Assembly (NCBI GenBank): GCA_934589325.1 | Contig: CAKTNU010000004.1 | Span: 1-29,036, forward strand | Direction of reading: 5' to 3' | Length of the DNA stretch: 29,036 nt | From: an uncultured Oscillospiraceae bacterium | GTDB lineage: Bacteria; Bacillota_A; Clostridia; Oscillospirales; Oscillospiraceae | Part shown: in pieces, positions 15,668 to 24,348 of the stretch | Layout of the letters: each line of letters opens with the position of its first letter | Numbering within the stretch: the stretch's first letter is position 1 | The notes under the pieces: generated by a model | Told to the model about the DNA's origin: nothing | Database searches by the model: none | What the model saw: only the letters and a program-made list of their open reading frames with translations | Position numbers and translations under genes: made by a program

Positions 15668-17029
15668 TTATTCGCTTTTATCGTTATTTTTATTATTGCT
15701 GCGCGGGCGGCGGTATGGGCTGCGGCGGCGATTACCGCTGCGCTGTGCCCCGTCCCTGTTTTCTTTCCCGTCTCTGCTTTCCTTGGCGGCCGGAGCAGGC
15801 TCCGCGTTCCTCGGCTTATTCTCGGGCTTCTCGCCGGTCTTTGGCTTTGCCGCGGGCTTATTGCCATGGCTGCGGCGGCGGTTCGGTCTGCCCTCGCTCT
15901 TTTCGGCAGGATGCTGCTTATCGCCCTCGGGCTTCGGCTTGCGCTGCTGGGCAGCAGGTCTGTCGGTCTTTTCCGCCTTATCCGGCTTTTCGGACTTTTC
16001 CTGTCTTGCCTGATCTGCCTTGGGCTTGACCGAACGGCGGCGGCGATTGCCGCTTTTCTTCTTTTCCGGCTCCTCTGCAGGCTGTACTGGCTCGGTCTCC
16101 GGCGTTGGCGCAACCATCATCGGTATAGCCCACTCGTCGACCGGCTCCTCCTCTTCCTCTTCGGGCTCCGGCACGTAATTGAGCACCTTGGGCAGCGGCT
16201 CTCCCTCCTTGGGTCTGCCGCCGGGGACCGCCGCAAGCTCGTTGGCCTTGAACTCACGCAGAGTATCATCCGTATCATTGTCGAGCTTGACCTTGACGGT
16301 CTGGCGCAGGAGATTGACCTGGACCGCTGTACCGTAGCCGTCCTTGGTCTCAACAAAAGCGCCCTGCTTCGGTACCTTTTTCAGCAGATCCTCATAGGCC
16401 TCCTGCTCGTAGCGCAGGCAGCACATGAGTCTGCCGCAGCTGCCGGATATTTTTGTCGGGTTCAGTGACAGAGACTGTACCTTGGCCATTTTGGTCGAGA
16501 CCGGCTGGAAATCGTCCAGAAACTGGCTGCAGCAGTAGGGGCGGCCGCAGATGCCGATGCCGCCTATCATCTTTGCCTCGTCTCTGACGCCGATCTGACG
16601 CAGCTCTATACGGTTGCGGAAGATACCCGCAAGATCCTTTACAAGTTCGCGGAAGTCAACCCGGCCGTCCGAGGTGAAGAAGAACATAGTCTTGTTCCCT
16701 TCAAAATTGCACTCAACGTCCACCAGCTTCATGTCGAGCCCGTGCTCGGCTATCTTCTGCTGGCATATCTCGAAGGCCTCTTTCTCGCGCTTCTTGTTTA
16801 TCTCAGTGACGCGCAGGTCGTCCTGCGTCGCGATCCTTATCACGGGGCGCAGGGGCTGCACGACGGCGGTCTCCATGACCTCATGGTTGCCGCGGCTGCA
16901 ATCTGCTATTTCAAGTCCCTTGGATGTCTCAACTATGACCTTGTCTCCGGTCTTGATATCGAGCTTGCCGGGGTCAAAAAAGTAGCATTTACCGCGATTT
17001 TTGAATTTTATACTGACAACATCAATCAA
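15668..17029 (-). CDS. ricT: RicT (YaaT), PSP1-domain regulator, with long basic tail
   Basis: A 453-residue protein. Residues 1-275 are the PSP1-domain protein RicT. In B. subtilis it joins RicA and RicF in an iron-sulfur complex that steers RNase Y processing of mRNA and affects sporulation, competence and biofilm. Conserved cysteine groups are CGRPYCC (161-167) and SCGRLMCC (197-204). An acidic patch (about 288-300) leads to a disordered tail (about 320-453) very rich in Arg, Lys, Pro, Asn and Glu, which the roughly 275-residue Bacillus protein lacks. The start is a TTG at 17029 with GAGGAAAAG before it, overlapping the holB end by 8 bp. An ATG at 17098 would overlap holB by 77 bp and adds a non-conserved stretch. 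The holB-ricT order is the same as in Bacillus. Confidence 0.9.
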   Translation of the reverse strand: MIDVVSIKFKNRGKCYFFDPGKLDIKTGDKVIVETSKGLEIADCSRGNHEVMETAVVQPLRPVIRIATQDDLRVTEINKKREKEAFEICQQKIAEHGLDMKLVDVECNFEGNKTMFFFTSDGRVDFRELVKDLAGIFRNRIELRQIGVRDEAKMIGGIGICGRPYCCSQFLDDFQPVSTKMAKVQSLSLNPTKISGSCGRLMCCLRYEQEAYEDLLKKVPKQGAFVETKDGYGTAVQVNLLRQTVKVKLDNDTDDTLREFKANELAAVPGGRPKEGEPLPKVLNYVPEPEEEEEEPVDEWAIPMMVAPTPETEPVQPAEEPEKKKSGNRRRRSVKPKADQARQEKSEKPDKAEKTDRPAAQQRKPKPEGDKQHPAEKSEGRPNRRRSHGNKPAAKPKTGEKPENKPRNAEPAPAAKESRDGKENRDGAQRSGNRRRSPYRRPRSNNKNNDKSE

Positions 17030-17828
17030 GTTCTTTTCCTCTGTTCTTTGCCGCAGGCAGCGAATCGACTGCCAGCAGTCCAAAAATGTGCTTCGCACCG
17101 ACGTTCAGCCGCAGCATTGCGCAGCATCGCGTCAGCAGTTCGTTGAGCCGCATAAGCTCGGTGTCGGCTATGCCGGGGTTCTTTTCCCGACGGCAGAGCA
17201 TTGCCGTGCCCATATCCAGCGCACAGTCGGCAAACTCTGCAGCCTGTCTGCCGTCGAGCCCTTCGTTTGCGGTACACCAGCAGAACAGACGCATCCTGTC
17301 TCCGGCGGCGACAGCCTTGAAATATTCCTTTGCAAGCTTCTTTGAAGCGTCGTCGGTGCGCTTTTCCCCGCCGGAGCTTATCTCCGTGCAGCGTGAGCGC
17401 ACGGTGGGCAGAAGCCGCTCCGTGTTCGAGGTGCAGAGTATGAACACGACCCATGCGGGCGGCTCTTCCAGCAGCTTCAGCGCCGCATTCTGGGCGTTCT
17501 CGTTCATCAGCTCCGCCTCGCGGATGATATACACCTTGCGCTCGGCCTCGTTCGGCAGGATGCTGGCATCCGCGGCCATGGCGCGTATCTGGTCTACGGT
17601 TATTTCTCGCCGGAGTTTTCCGGTCGTATCGGTCTGGCGGGCAATGCTTATAACGTCCGGATGTATCCCGGCGGCCGCCTTGCGGCAGTCCCTGCACCTT
17701 CCGCAGGGGCGCGGTTCCGCTCCGCTGCAAACCGCACGGGCGGCAAGCTTCTGCGCCCGTTCTGCGGCCTCATCGTCGGAGCCGGCGGCAATAATATATG
17801 ATTGGGCAAGTCTGACGGCTTCCGTCAT
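17022..17828 (-). CDS. holB: DNA polymerase III delta' subunit, short form
   Basis: A clamp-loader subunit of the replisome. The 268-residue protein has the zinc module Cys34, Cys42, Cys45, Cys48 (CGRCRDC). The sensor-1-like segment NAALKLLEEPP is at 113-123. The RC-clade SRC motif with Arg145 follows LPTVR, and a helical C-terminal collar domain ends the protein. Length is below the usual 310-330. The P-loop region is reduced to SYIIAAGSDDEAAERAQKLA with no GxxxxGK, which fits delta' being a non-hydrolysing stator. The ATG at 17828 has GGAG about 9 nt upstream. An in-frame TGA lies 12 codons before it with no earlier start, so the short N-terminus is real in this sequence. It is first in the holB-ricT operon, under the promoter at 17935-17963. 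Confidence 0.88.
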   Translation of the reverse strand: MTEAVRLAQSYIIAAGSDDEAAERAQKLAARAVCSGAEPRPCGRCRDCRKAAAGIHPDVISIARQTDTTGKLRREITVDQIRAMAADASILPNEAERKVYIIREAELMNENAQNAALKLLEEPPAWVVFILCTSNTERLLPTVRSRCTEISSGGEKRTDDASKKLAKEYFKAVAAGDRMRLFCWCTANEGLDGRQAAEFADCALDMGTAMLCRREKNPGIADTELMRLNELLTRCCAMLRLNVGAKHIFGLLAVDSLPAAKNRGKELD

Positions 17829-17934
17829 GGCGGCATCTCCGTTCCGCCGCCCGGGGCAGCGTCATGCATAGCTTTACGTATATTTTACAGGTTCTATCCC
17901 CAGCAGTCAACAAAAAGCGGACTTGGCAGAAGAA

Positions 17935-17963
17935 ATTATAATGGATTGCTTCAAATATGTCAA
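17935..17963 (-). promoter_or_regulatory. Perfect consensus sigma-A promoter for holB-ricT
   Basis: Minus-strand TTGACA (17958-17963), 17-bp spacer, TATAAT (17935-17940): both hexamers match consensus exactly. The start point would be near 17928, with a 100-nt leader before holB. The intergenic stretch 17829-18141 holds this promoter, the divergent one at 18080-18108, and short AT-rich hairpins (for example ATGAAA/TTTCAT) with no gene seen. Confidence 0.85.
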
Positions 17964-18079
17964 ATGTATAATTACAAAAAAGCGTCATTTTTTGGACACA
18001 ATTTTCAAACTGACGTAATGAAATTTTTTCATGTTACACGTTATAACATTTCCGCAGTTCAGACGGCCGTGAATTTTCC

Positions 18080-18108
18080 TTGCACTTTTGGCCGCAGGGC
18101 CTTATACT
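18080..18108 (+). promoter_or_regulatory. Sigma-A promoter for the PAP2 phosphatase gene
   Basis: TTGCAC (18080-18085), 17-bp spacer, TATACT (18103-18108). Transcription would start near 18115, about 27 nt before the ATG at 18142. The spacer contains a GGCC-rich inverted repeat (GGCCGCAGGGCC), which could be an operator or chance. Confidence 0.7.
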
Positions 18109-18141
18109 ATGAGCAAACACAGACAGAGAGAAGGTATATAT

Positions 18142-18822
18142 ATGACTTTGACCGCCTTTGCGCAGTGGCTCAACACTGCCTTTGCGGGCTACGATATGGC
18201 CATATTGAAAATACTGCATGCGATCGCGGGGGCGCTTGGGCCGGTGCTGACCCCGATCATGAAGCTCATTACGCTTCTCGGCGAAAAGGGCATCCTCCTG
18301 CTGCTGCTCGCGCTGGGGCTGATGTGCTTTTCACGTACCCGGCGCATCGGCGTGTGCGTATTCGGCGCAGTATGCTGCGGGGCTTTGATAACAAACTTCA
18401 TTCTCAAGGATTGGGTCGCGAGACCGCGCCCGTTTGAGACGCTGGACATATATCGCCAATGGTGGGAGGCAGTGGGCTCCCCGGCGGAGGACGGCTTCTC
18501 CTTCCCCTCCGGCCACGTTACCGCGGCGGCGGCAGGCATGACGGCGCTGTGCCTTATGAAAGGCCGCAGGCTCGTGGTGCCGTCGGTGGTCATCGTTCTG
18601 CTGATGGCAATATCACGCAACTATCTTATGGCGCACTACCCGTCGGACGTACTGTTTGCGGCTGTCATCGGCGTCGCGTCGGCCTTCATCGCCTACTATA
18701 TCACCAAGCTGATATTCCGCCTCTTGGAGGAGCATGAGGACCTACGCTTCTGCGAGCTTGCTCTGAATTTTGATCTTCCCGTCCGGCTCCCCGGCAGCTA
18801 CCGCGGCAAGCACGAGAAATGA
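18142..18822 (+). CDS. PAP2-family membrane phosphatase
   Basis: A 226-residue integral membrane phosphatase with about five to six helices. It has all three PAP2 motifs in order: K89-x6-R96-P97 (KDWVARPRP), PSGH (122-125), and SRNYLMAHYPSD with Arg159, nucleophile-activating His165 and Asp169. Such enzymes dephosphorylate undecaprenyl pyrophosphate (BcrC/PgpB type), phosphatidylglycerol phosphate or similar lipid phosphates; sequence alone does not separate these. The ATG at 18142 follows GAGAAGG. The frame is open back to 18088, but that lies upstream of the predicted transcript start. It is monocistronic, between its own promoter and the terminator at 18844. Confidence 0.9.
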   Translation: MTLTAFAQWLNTAFAGYDMAILKILHAIAGALGPVLTPIMKLITLLGEKGILLLLLALGLMCFSRTRRIGVCVFGAVCCGALITNFILKDWVARPRPFETLDIYRQWWEAVGSPAEDGFSFPSGHVTAAAAGMTALCLMKGRRLVVPSVVIVLLMAISRNYLMAHYPSDVLFAAVIGVASAFIAYYITKLIFRLLEEHEDLRFCELALNFDLPVRLPGSYRGKHEK

Positions 18823-18843
18823 GCTTTAGATAACCAATTATAG

Positions 18844-18878
18844 AATATGGAGGACTGCATTTTGCAGTCCTCCATATT
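18844..18878. terminator. Bidirectional intrinsic terminator
   Basis: A perfect 16-bp stem (18844-18859 with 18863-18878), TTT loop, GC core flanked by AATAT/ATATT and followed by ATTTGTTCTTTT on the plus strand. It separates the PAP2 gene from the convergent YhgE/Pip operon. The 94 bp between it and the YhgE stop hold a GCCGAC/GTCGGC stem without a T-run and nothing else I can support. Confidence 0.88.
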
Positions 18879-18972
18879 ATTTGTTCTTTTTCAGGGCATT
18901 GCTGCCTCCGCCGACGCAGGACCCGGTCGGCCGAGAGTCTGTGCAGCAGGCTATCAGCCAAAGGTTTCAGAT

Positions 18973-21678
18973 TTACATCACTCCGGTCGCTGCCTTGCTC
19001 TTAGCTATTGCGGCGTTGAGCTTGCGGGCCGGGTAATACAGCACGAGGCCAAGCACCATGAACAGTACGCACATCGCAAGCATGATCAGCGCGCAGCGGG
19101 TGTAGGTACCGTCGTAGAAGCCGCCTATGGTCTCGCGTATCATATCCATACCGTAGTGGAACGGCATGAAGTCGTAGAGATCCTGGAAGAACTGCGGCAG
19201 AACGTGGTACGGGTACGAGCCGCCGGAGCCTGCGACCTGAATGACCATGATGATGACGGACAGCGCCATGCCGATATTATCAAGCGCATAGACGAGGCTG
19301 TAGTTCATGAAGGCGAAGTTCAACGAGCATATCATGCAGGCCAGGATGAACCTGCCGGGCGCAACACACTGGATGCCTACGTAGTACAGGCAGCCGAGCG
19401 AGGTGACCAGCGCCTGGAGCATACCGATGCCGAGGAACAGAATGAAGCGGCCGAAGTAGCGCTGTATGCCGCGGGTATGTCCGAGCTCGGGATAATTCAC
19501 CGGTACCTTTATCATCGTCGCCGCGAGCAGCGAACCGACGAACAATGCAAGCATTATGTAGTACGGCGACATTGCGGAGCCGTAATCGCTTATCTCGTAG
19601 ACTATCTCGGTACGCATGTCGACCGGCGAGACGAGGTAATCGGCAAGACCGTCGGGGTTATTCTCAAGCACTTCCATAAGCTGCCTGAAGCCATCGCTGT
19701 TGACGAAGCGGTGTACATCGTCGGAGAACTTGGACAGGTAGTTATACACGGTATTCGACAGCGATATCGCCGCGTCTATCGAGGTCTGCCCGTCGCCCAG
19801 CGCCGCACCGTAGCCGCGTATGGTATCGGCCACGCCGTTGACCTTGCCGGCACTGCCGAGCAGCGCATTTTCAACCTCCTCCAGCGCCTTCTGCGCACCG
19901 CTTGCGGCGTTCTGGATATGGTCGGTGACATTGGTGTTGAAGGTCAGTATCGCAGTACGGATAACGTCGCGCACCTCGTTTATCTTGTCGATTATCTCCT
20001 GGCGGATGCCGGGATCCTCCATCTGATCGACCTTCTGGCGTATCTCCTCGAGCTTGGCTATCGCGTCGTCAATATACTTTGTGAGGCTGGGTGTGGAGAC
20101 CTCTATAGCCTTGAGCTTCTCTTCGATGCGGTTGAGCAGCTCCAGGACCTTCTGCTGTGCGGCCTCACCGCCGGTCCACGAGCCGATGTTGTCAAGCGCA
20201 CGGTTCGCAGCTTCGCGGGCAGAGTCAAGCCCATCTATCGCGGTGCCGAGCTGGTCGTACTTGAAGGTAAGATCGGTCATTATCTTCAGGCACCATTCAA
20301 GCATTTTGAGCTGGGAGGTCGCATCGCCGATATTCGGCAGCTCCTTGCGGATGCTGTCGATATGCTTGATGTCGTCGTCAAAGCTCATGAGGGGATCGGC
20401 GGTATTGAGCGCCGTCAGCGACGCGGAGGTCTCTTCAAGAGTCTTGTCCATTTCGGTGAGCTTTGCGTTTATCTCATCGTTGCTCATCGAGAAGTCGAAG
20501 TTCTTGATATCCTGATTTATACCGTCTATCGCGGTATAGGCTGTGCCTATCTGCGTGCGGCGGGAGCTGAGCTGAGACTGGAGCTCGTTGATGTCGGCTA
20601 TCAGTGCATTGATCTCGGCGACCATGTCGTTGCGCACGGCCTCGGAGTCCATGCTCTCGATCCAGGACTTTATCTTCTCTATTCTGGCTATAGCGCGGTC
20701 GATTATCGCGGATGGATCGGGGATGCGCCCCTTGAGCGCTTCGAGCTTTGCCTCGAGGCCGTCAAGTATCTGGTTTATCGCATCCTTGAGCAGCGGAGTT
20801 CCGCCCCAGGAGCTTATAATGCCCAGCAGCGAGTCGAGATCCTTATCGATGTCGTCAAGCGCCTTGACGATGTTGTTGGACAGATCGCCCGCGATATCGG
20901 AGCCGGTGCCGATCGCATCGCTGACGGAGCCGACCGTGTTGCCGGCATTGATTATCACATCGCCCGCGTCATTTATCGTCGCAGCGGAGACGTTTAGAAG
21001 GTTCCCTGTCTCGCTCAGAAGATTTTTGACAGAGCCCAGAATAACATTGAGCTCCTGAAGCTGGTCGCAGGCATTGTCGAGTGCGCTGGTGAGGCTGTTC
21101 GCAACGTCATCCGCGTCAAGTCCGAAGGCGCGCACCATGGAGCTGATGGTATTTATCGCATCCGCCGCCTTTTCGACGATGGTGCTGTTTATCTGCTCCT
21201 GCACGGCGGTCTTGGCCTTGCCGGTTATCTTCGGGGCGATAGCGTTTTTCTTCTCGTTTTCGTAATATTCTATCTGCGGATGGCGCATATCGCCGTCGAG
21301 TATGCTCAGGAAATCTCCGGTGAACTCCGGCGGGACAATGAGCGCGGCGTAGTATTCGCCGGAATACACGCCGGACAGCGCTTCATCGCGGGTATCAAGG
21401 AACACCCAGCCCATCTGGTCGTTCGACTCGAGTCCCTCCATGACCATCTCGCCGATGTTGAGATGCAGGCCGAGCAGCTCGCAGCCGTCGTCCTCGTTTG
21501 CAACGGCGACCTTGATATTTGAGGTCGATGCCGGGCCGTAGGGATCCCAGTTGGAGAGGATATTGAACCATGCATACAGCGACGGGACCAGACACAGGCC
21601 CATGATGACCACGACGGCCACAACGCTCTGTCCGAGCCGCTTCATATCAAGATGAACTATTCTGCCAATATTTTTCAT
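18973..21678 (-). CDS. YhgE/Pip-family membrane protein (long paralogue)
   Basis: A 901-residue protein with one N-terminal membrane helix (about 15-37, ending in LCLVPSLYAWFNI). Next comes the family head segment NWDPYG, AVANEDDG and VYSGEYYAALIVPPEFTGDF (about 40-130). A very long, mainly helical external region of about 500 residues with Leu/Ile/Asp-rich repeats follows. A C-terminal bundle of about six helices, from NYGSAMSPYYIMLALFVG on, resembles the ABC-2 permease fold. Family members include phage infection protein Pip and the T7SSb component EsaA/YueB, but no WXG100 or EssC gene is present here. The ATG at 21678 has GGAGG upstream and overlaps the preceding stop (ATGA), implying coupled translation. 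It is the last gene of a three-gene operon. Its substrate and role are unknown. Confidence 0.88.
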   Translation of the reverse strand: MKNIGRIVHLDMKRLGQSVVAVVVIMGLCLVPSLYAWFNILSNWDPYGPASTSNIKVAVANEDDGCELLGLHLNIGEMVMEGLESNDQMGWVFLDTRDEALSGVYSGEYYAALIVPPEFTGDFLSILDGDMRHPQIEYYENEKKNAIAPKITGKAKTAVQEQINSTIVEKAADAINTISSMVRAFGLDADDVANSLTSALDNACDQLQELNVILGSVKNLLSETGNLLNVSAATINDAGDVIINAGNTVGSVSDAIGTGSDIAGDLSNNIVKALDDIDKDLDSLLGIISSWGGTPLLKDAINQILDGLEAKLEALKGRIPDPSAIIDRAIARIEKIKSWIESMDSEAVRNDMVAEINALIADINELQSQLSSRRTQIGTAYTAIDGINQDIKNFDFSMSNDEINAKLTEMDKTLEETSASLTALNTADPLMSFDDDIKHIDSIRKELPNIGDATSQLKMLEWCLKIMTDLTFKYDQLGTAIDGLDSAREAANRALDNIGSWTGGEAAQQKVLELLNRIEEKLKAIEVSTPSLTKYIDDAIAKLEEIRQKVDQMEDPGIRQEIIDKINEVRDVIRTAILTFNTNVTDHIQNAASGAQKALEEVENALLGSAGKVNGVADTIRGYGAALGDGQTSIDAAISLSNTVYNYLSKFSDDVHRFVNSDGFRQLMEVLENNPDGLADYLVSPVDMRTEIVYEISDYGSAMSPYYIMLALFVGSLLAATMIKVPVNYPELGHTRGIQRYFGRFILFLGIGMLQALVTSLGCLYYVGIQCVAPGRFILACMICSLNFAFMNYSLVYALDNIGMALSVIIMVIQVAGSGGSYPYHVLPQFFQDLYDFMPFHYGMDMIRETIGGFYDGTYTRCALIMLAMCVLFMVLGLVLYYPARKLNAAIAKSKAATGVM

Positions 21679-22193
21679 GCCTGATCCTCCGTTGAACCCT
21701 TCGCCTTGCCGCCGTCATTATTCTCTCCGTACTCGGCACGCAGCTCGTCGATTATCTCATCGACCTCTTCGTTCGGTACTGCAACGGTCTTGCTGCGCTG
21801 AGCGGCAGCGGCAGCACGGGCGGCCTCGGTAGCAGCCTCAAGCTCGCTTATCGTCTCGGCAAGACGCTGGCGGCGCTGACGGATGACGATGTCGGCCGTC
21901 TCTTCGCCGAAGTCCTGCTCGCGGCGGGTTATCTCTTCGACCTTTCGCTTGAGCTCAAAGTTCAGATACTCCACAGCGATAAGATACGCGGCCACTGCAA
22001 ACATCGTCGCGATCCACATGAGCAGGAAAATGACCTTTGAGCCGTTTGTAATGAACATAATGGTCAGGAACAGCACGGTGGAGATTATCAGCGTCCAGAG
22101 GCCCTTGTGTATGCGGACCTGATTGGCGTAATACAGGGCTTTGACCTCGCCTACAAGCCGGTCGTATAACTGATGATAGCTATGCTCTGACAT
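21675..22193 (-). CDS. Small two-TM coiled-coil protein between two YhgE/Pip genes
   Basis: A 172-residue protein of no family I recognise. A short basic/aromatic N-terminus (about 1-30) precedes two membrane helices (about 32-48 and 54-74) joined by a tight NGSK turn. A charged helix (about 78-145) rich in Arg, Glu and Ala (KRKVEEITRREQDFGEE, ETISELEAATEAARAAAAAQ) follows, then an acidic tail. A hairpin of two helices with both ends on one side, probably cytoplasmic by the positive-inside rule, would place the coiled coil in the cytosol. The ATG at 22193 has AAGGAGG. It lies 14 bp after the shorter YhgE gene and overlaps the longer one by 4 bp, so the three products are probably made together. 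A scaffold or regulatory subunit is the likely role, by inference. Confidence 0.8.
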   Translation of the reverse strand: MSEHSYHQLYDRLVGEVKALYYANQVRIHKGLWTLIISTVLFLTIMFITNGSKVIFLLMWIATMFAVAAYLIAVEYLNFELKRKVEEITRREQDFGEETADIVIRQRRQRLAETISELEAATEAARAAAAAQRSKTVAVPNEEVDEIIDELRAEYGENNDGGKAKGSTEDQA

Positions 22194-22207
22194 TGCTCCG
22201 CACCTCC

Positions 22208-24274
22208 TTAAAACAGTTCGGTCTCTTCGAGACGCTCTTCCATGAAGTGATTGACTCCCATAAAGGGCTTACGCACAAAGAGTCCGATGCCCAGCGCTGC
22301 AGCCGCAAAGATGAGCAGCTGCGCCAGCTTTGTGACGTATATATTCCCGTACAGGCCGCAGATACACTCGCGTATCGCGTCGATAGCATAGGGGAACGGG
22401 AAGAAGAGATATATCTTCTGGTAGACCTCCGGCAGCAGCTCTATCGGGAAGGTGCCGCTGGAGCCGGCTATCTGGAGGACCATAATGACGACAACGATAG
22501 CCTTGCCGACGTCGCCGAAAGAAACAGCCAGAGAATATATCAGCAGGCTGAAGGTAAAGCTCGTGACGAAGCCTGCAAGATACATCAGCCCCGGCTCGAT
22601 ACACTGTATCTTCAGGATCAGCAGGTCGCCGGTGATGATTATCGCGGTCTGTATCTGACTTATCACGAAGAACAGCAGATACCTGCCGAAGAAGAGCTGT
22701 ACCGGGCGGGGATTTTCAAGTCCCTCTGGGCTCGCATGAGGCTTGAGTATGGCAACAAGTATAACGCCGCCGACCCAGACCGCAAGTACCGAGTAGAACG
22801 GTGCCATTGCGGAGCCGTAGTTTGCTATCGGATAGACCGCGTTGACGCTGGTCTGTACTATCTGCGCGAGATACTGTCCATATACCACAGGGCTGCCGCC
22901 GAGCAGATCCACCAGTGCGGCGAAGTAATCCTCGTCGGTCGTGATGCTGTCGAGCTTTTCAAGCGTCTCCGTCAGGGATGCCACAACACGTGAGGCCGCA
23001 GGCTGAAGAGCGTGGAGCGTATCGTCAAGTGCAGCCTTGGTGCTCTTGACCGCATCGCGCAGGACGAGTGCGTCGTTATTCAGCTTGCGGACACTGTCAA
23101 GCGTTGCGGCAACATTCAGGAATATATCCTCAACAGCCTTGGTCAGCTCTTCCGCGGAGGGGACTATGGTATCCGTCAGGCCGAATATCGTATCGACTAT
23201 ATCGGTGCAGTCGCCGATGGCCTCCTGAATATCGTCTCTGTGCGGCAGGGCGTTGAGCCACTTGCCGAGATCATAGAAATTATCGGCTATCTTCTGGGCA
23301 AGTGCCTTTGCATCCTGCGCGACCTGAGTATCGCCCGGGAGGGAATTGCCCCATTCGCTGACCTTGTCACCGCAGGCTATCGCATCGGCCGCGGCCTTTT
23401 CGACTGCGGCCTTCGCCGCAGCTATCGCGTCGGCATTGCCGGAGTTGACCGCGTCCTGAAGCTTGTCAAGTGCGGCCTGGACCTTCTCCAGCGCCTCATA
23501 CACGGCGAGATCTATCTGCGCGACATTGTCGCGTATCTCGCTGCCCTCGGGGAGCTTGGAGTTGAGATCCGCGATTATCTGATCAAGCGCGGAGCTGTCT
23601 ATCTCTATATCGCCCGTGCTGCCGGAGCCGAAATTGTCCAGTGCTCGCTGGGCGGCCTTCAGCGTGGTGAGCGCCTGCTGAAGCACGATATGCAGCGCAT
23701 CGCCGGGGTTATCCTCGGCAAGGTCCGCCGATATCAGGTTTGCCTGCTCCATTATGCCGCTTATCAGGACCTCAAGGTAATTCTCGTTGATACTGCGCTT
23801 GAGTGATTCGACGGCAGTGTCTGTTATCTTTGTGGCGACAGCGTTTTTCTTTGCGTTCTCGTAATAGGTTATCTCTGGCTTGCCGTTCCACTCGGTCAGC
23901 ATGTTGTACATGCTGTAGGAGAAGTTCTCGTCAATGACGACGGCGGCGTAGTAATCGCCGGAATATACGCCGTTGACGGCCTCTTCCTCGCTGTCGGTGA
24001 TGACCCAGTTTATTGCGGTAGCTTCCCGAAGATCCGCAACTATATCGTCGCCCTTATTGACCCGCTCGCCATTGTCGGTCACATAGCCCTTGTCCATTGA
24101 GGCCACGGCGATGGAGATGTTGCCCGTATTGCCGTAGGGATCCCAGTTGGAGTAGATATTTAGCCATGCGTACAGACTCGGCAGGATCATTATGGCTATC
24201 GCCACCACGAAAGCGAAGAAATGCCGGCTCAGAGCCTTTACGTCTCTGCCGAAGATTTTGAATATGTTCCGCAT
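22208..24274 (-). CDS. YhgE/Pip-family membrane protein (short paralogue)
   Basis: A 688-residue paralogue of the protein encoded at 18973-21678. The N-terminal helix FFAFVVAIAIMILPSLYAW and the head segments NWDPYGNTGNISIAVASMDKG, VYSGDYYAAVVIDENFS and ITYYENAKKNA match it closely. The external helical region is about 200 residues shorter and includes an Ala/Asp-rich coiled stretch. The C-terminal bundle begins NYGSAMAPFYSVLAVWVGG and ends in a short charged tail. The ATG at 24274 has GGAGG 4 nt upstream. It is first in the operon, with a promoter at 24349-24377. The matched ends and different middles suggest the two paralogues form a heteromer with the small protein encoded between them; this is inferred from the operon only. 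Confidence 0.88.
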   Translation of the reverse strand: MRNIFKIFGRDVKALSRHFFAFVVAIAIMILPSLYAWLNIYSNWDPYGNTGNISIAVASMDKGYVTDNGERVNKGDDIVADLREATAINWVITDSEEEAVNGVYSGDYYAAVVIDENFSYSMYNMLTEWNGKPEITYYENAKKNAVATKITDTAVESLKRSINENYLEVLISGIMEQANLISADLAEDNPGDALHIVLQQALTTLKAAQRALDNFGSGSTGDIEIDSSALDQIIADLNSKLPEGSEIRDNVAQIDLAVYEALEKVQAALDKLQDAVNSGNADAIAAAKAAVEKAAADAIACGDKVSEWGNSLPGDTQVAQDAKALAQKIADNFYDLGKWLNALPHRDDIQEAIGDCTDIVDTIFGLTDTIVPSAEELTKAVEDIFLNVAATLDSVRKLNNDALVLRDAVKSTKAALDDTLHALQPAASRVVASLTETLEKLDSITTDEDYFAALVDLLGGSPVVYGQYLAQIVQTSVNAVYPIANYGSAMAPFYSVLAVWVGGVILVAILKPHASPEGLENPRPVQLFFGRYLLFFVISQIQTAIIITGDLLILKIQCIEPGLMYLAGFVTSFTFSLLIYSLAVSFGDVGKAIVVVIMVLQIAGSSGTFPIELLPEVYQKIYLFFPFPYAIDAIRECICGLYGNIYVTKLAQLLIFAAAALGIGLFVRKPFMGVNHFMEERLEETELF

Positions 24275-24348
24275 AATTCCTCCGTACCTGCTGACAATTA
24301 TTCTTGTATTTACCCTATATCTATAGAGACAGTGCTTACATTCCTGAT

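Noticed and set aside
17946..17972. A plus-strand promoter TTGCTT/TATAAT upstream of the PAP2 gene
   Set aside because: The spacer is only 15 bp and the site overlaps the stronger minus-strand promoter; a 17-bp promoter closer to the gene (18080-18108) fits better.
18847..20997. A 716-codon open frame on the plus strand across the long YhgE/Pip gene
   Set aside because: It is a shadow of the minus-strand coding sequence, starts inside the terminator hairpin and has no recognisable domain; the minus-strand product has clear family segments.
18973..24274. A type VII secretion (EsaA/YueB) locus
   Set aside because: The YhgE/Pip proteins share that family, but no WXG100, EssB, EssC or EsaB-like gene is present and both proteins are shorter than EsaA/YueB.
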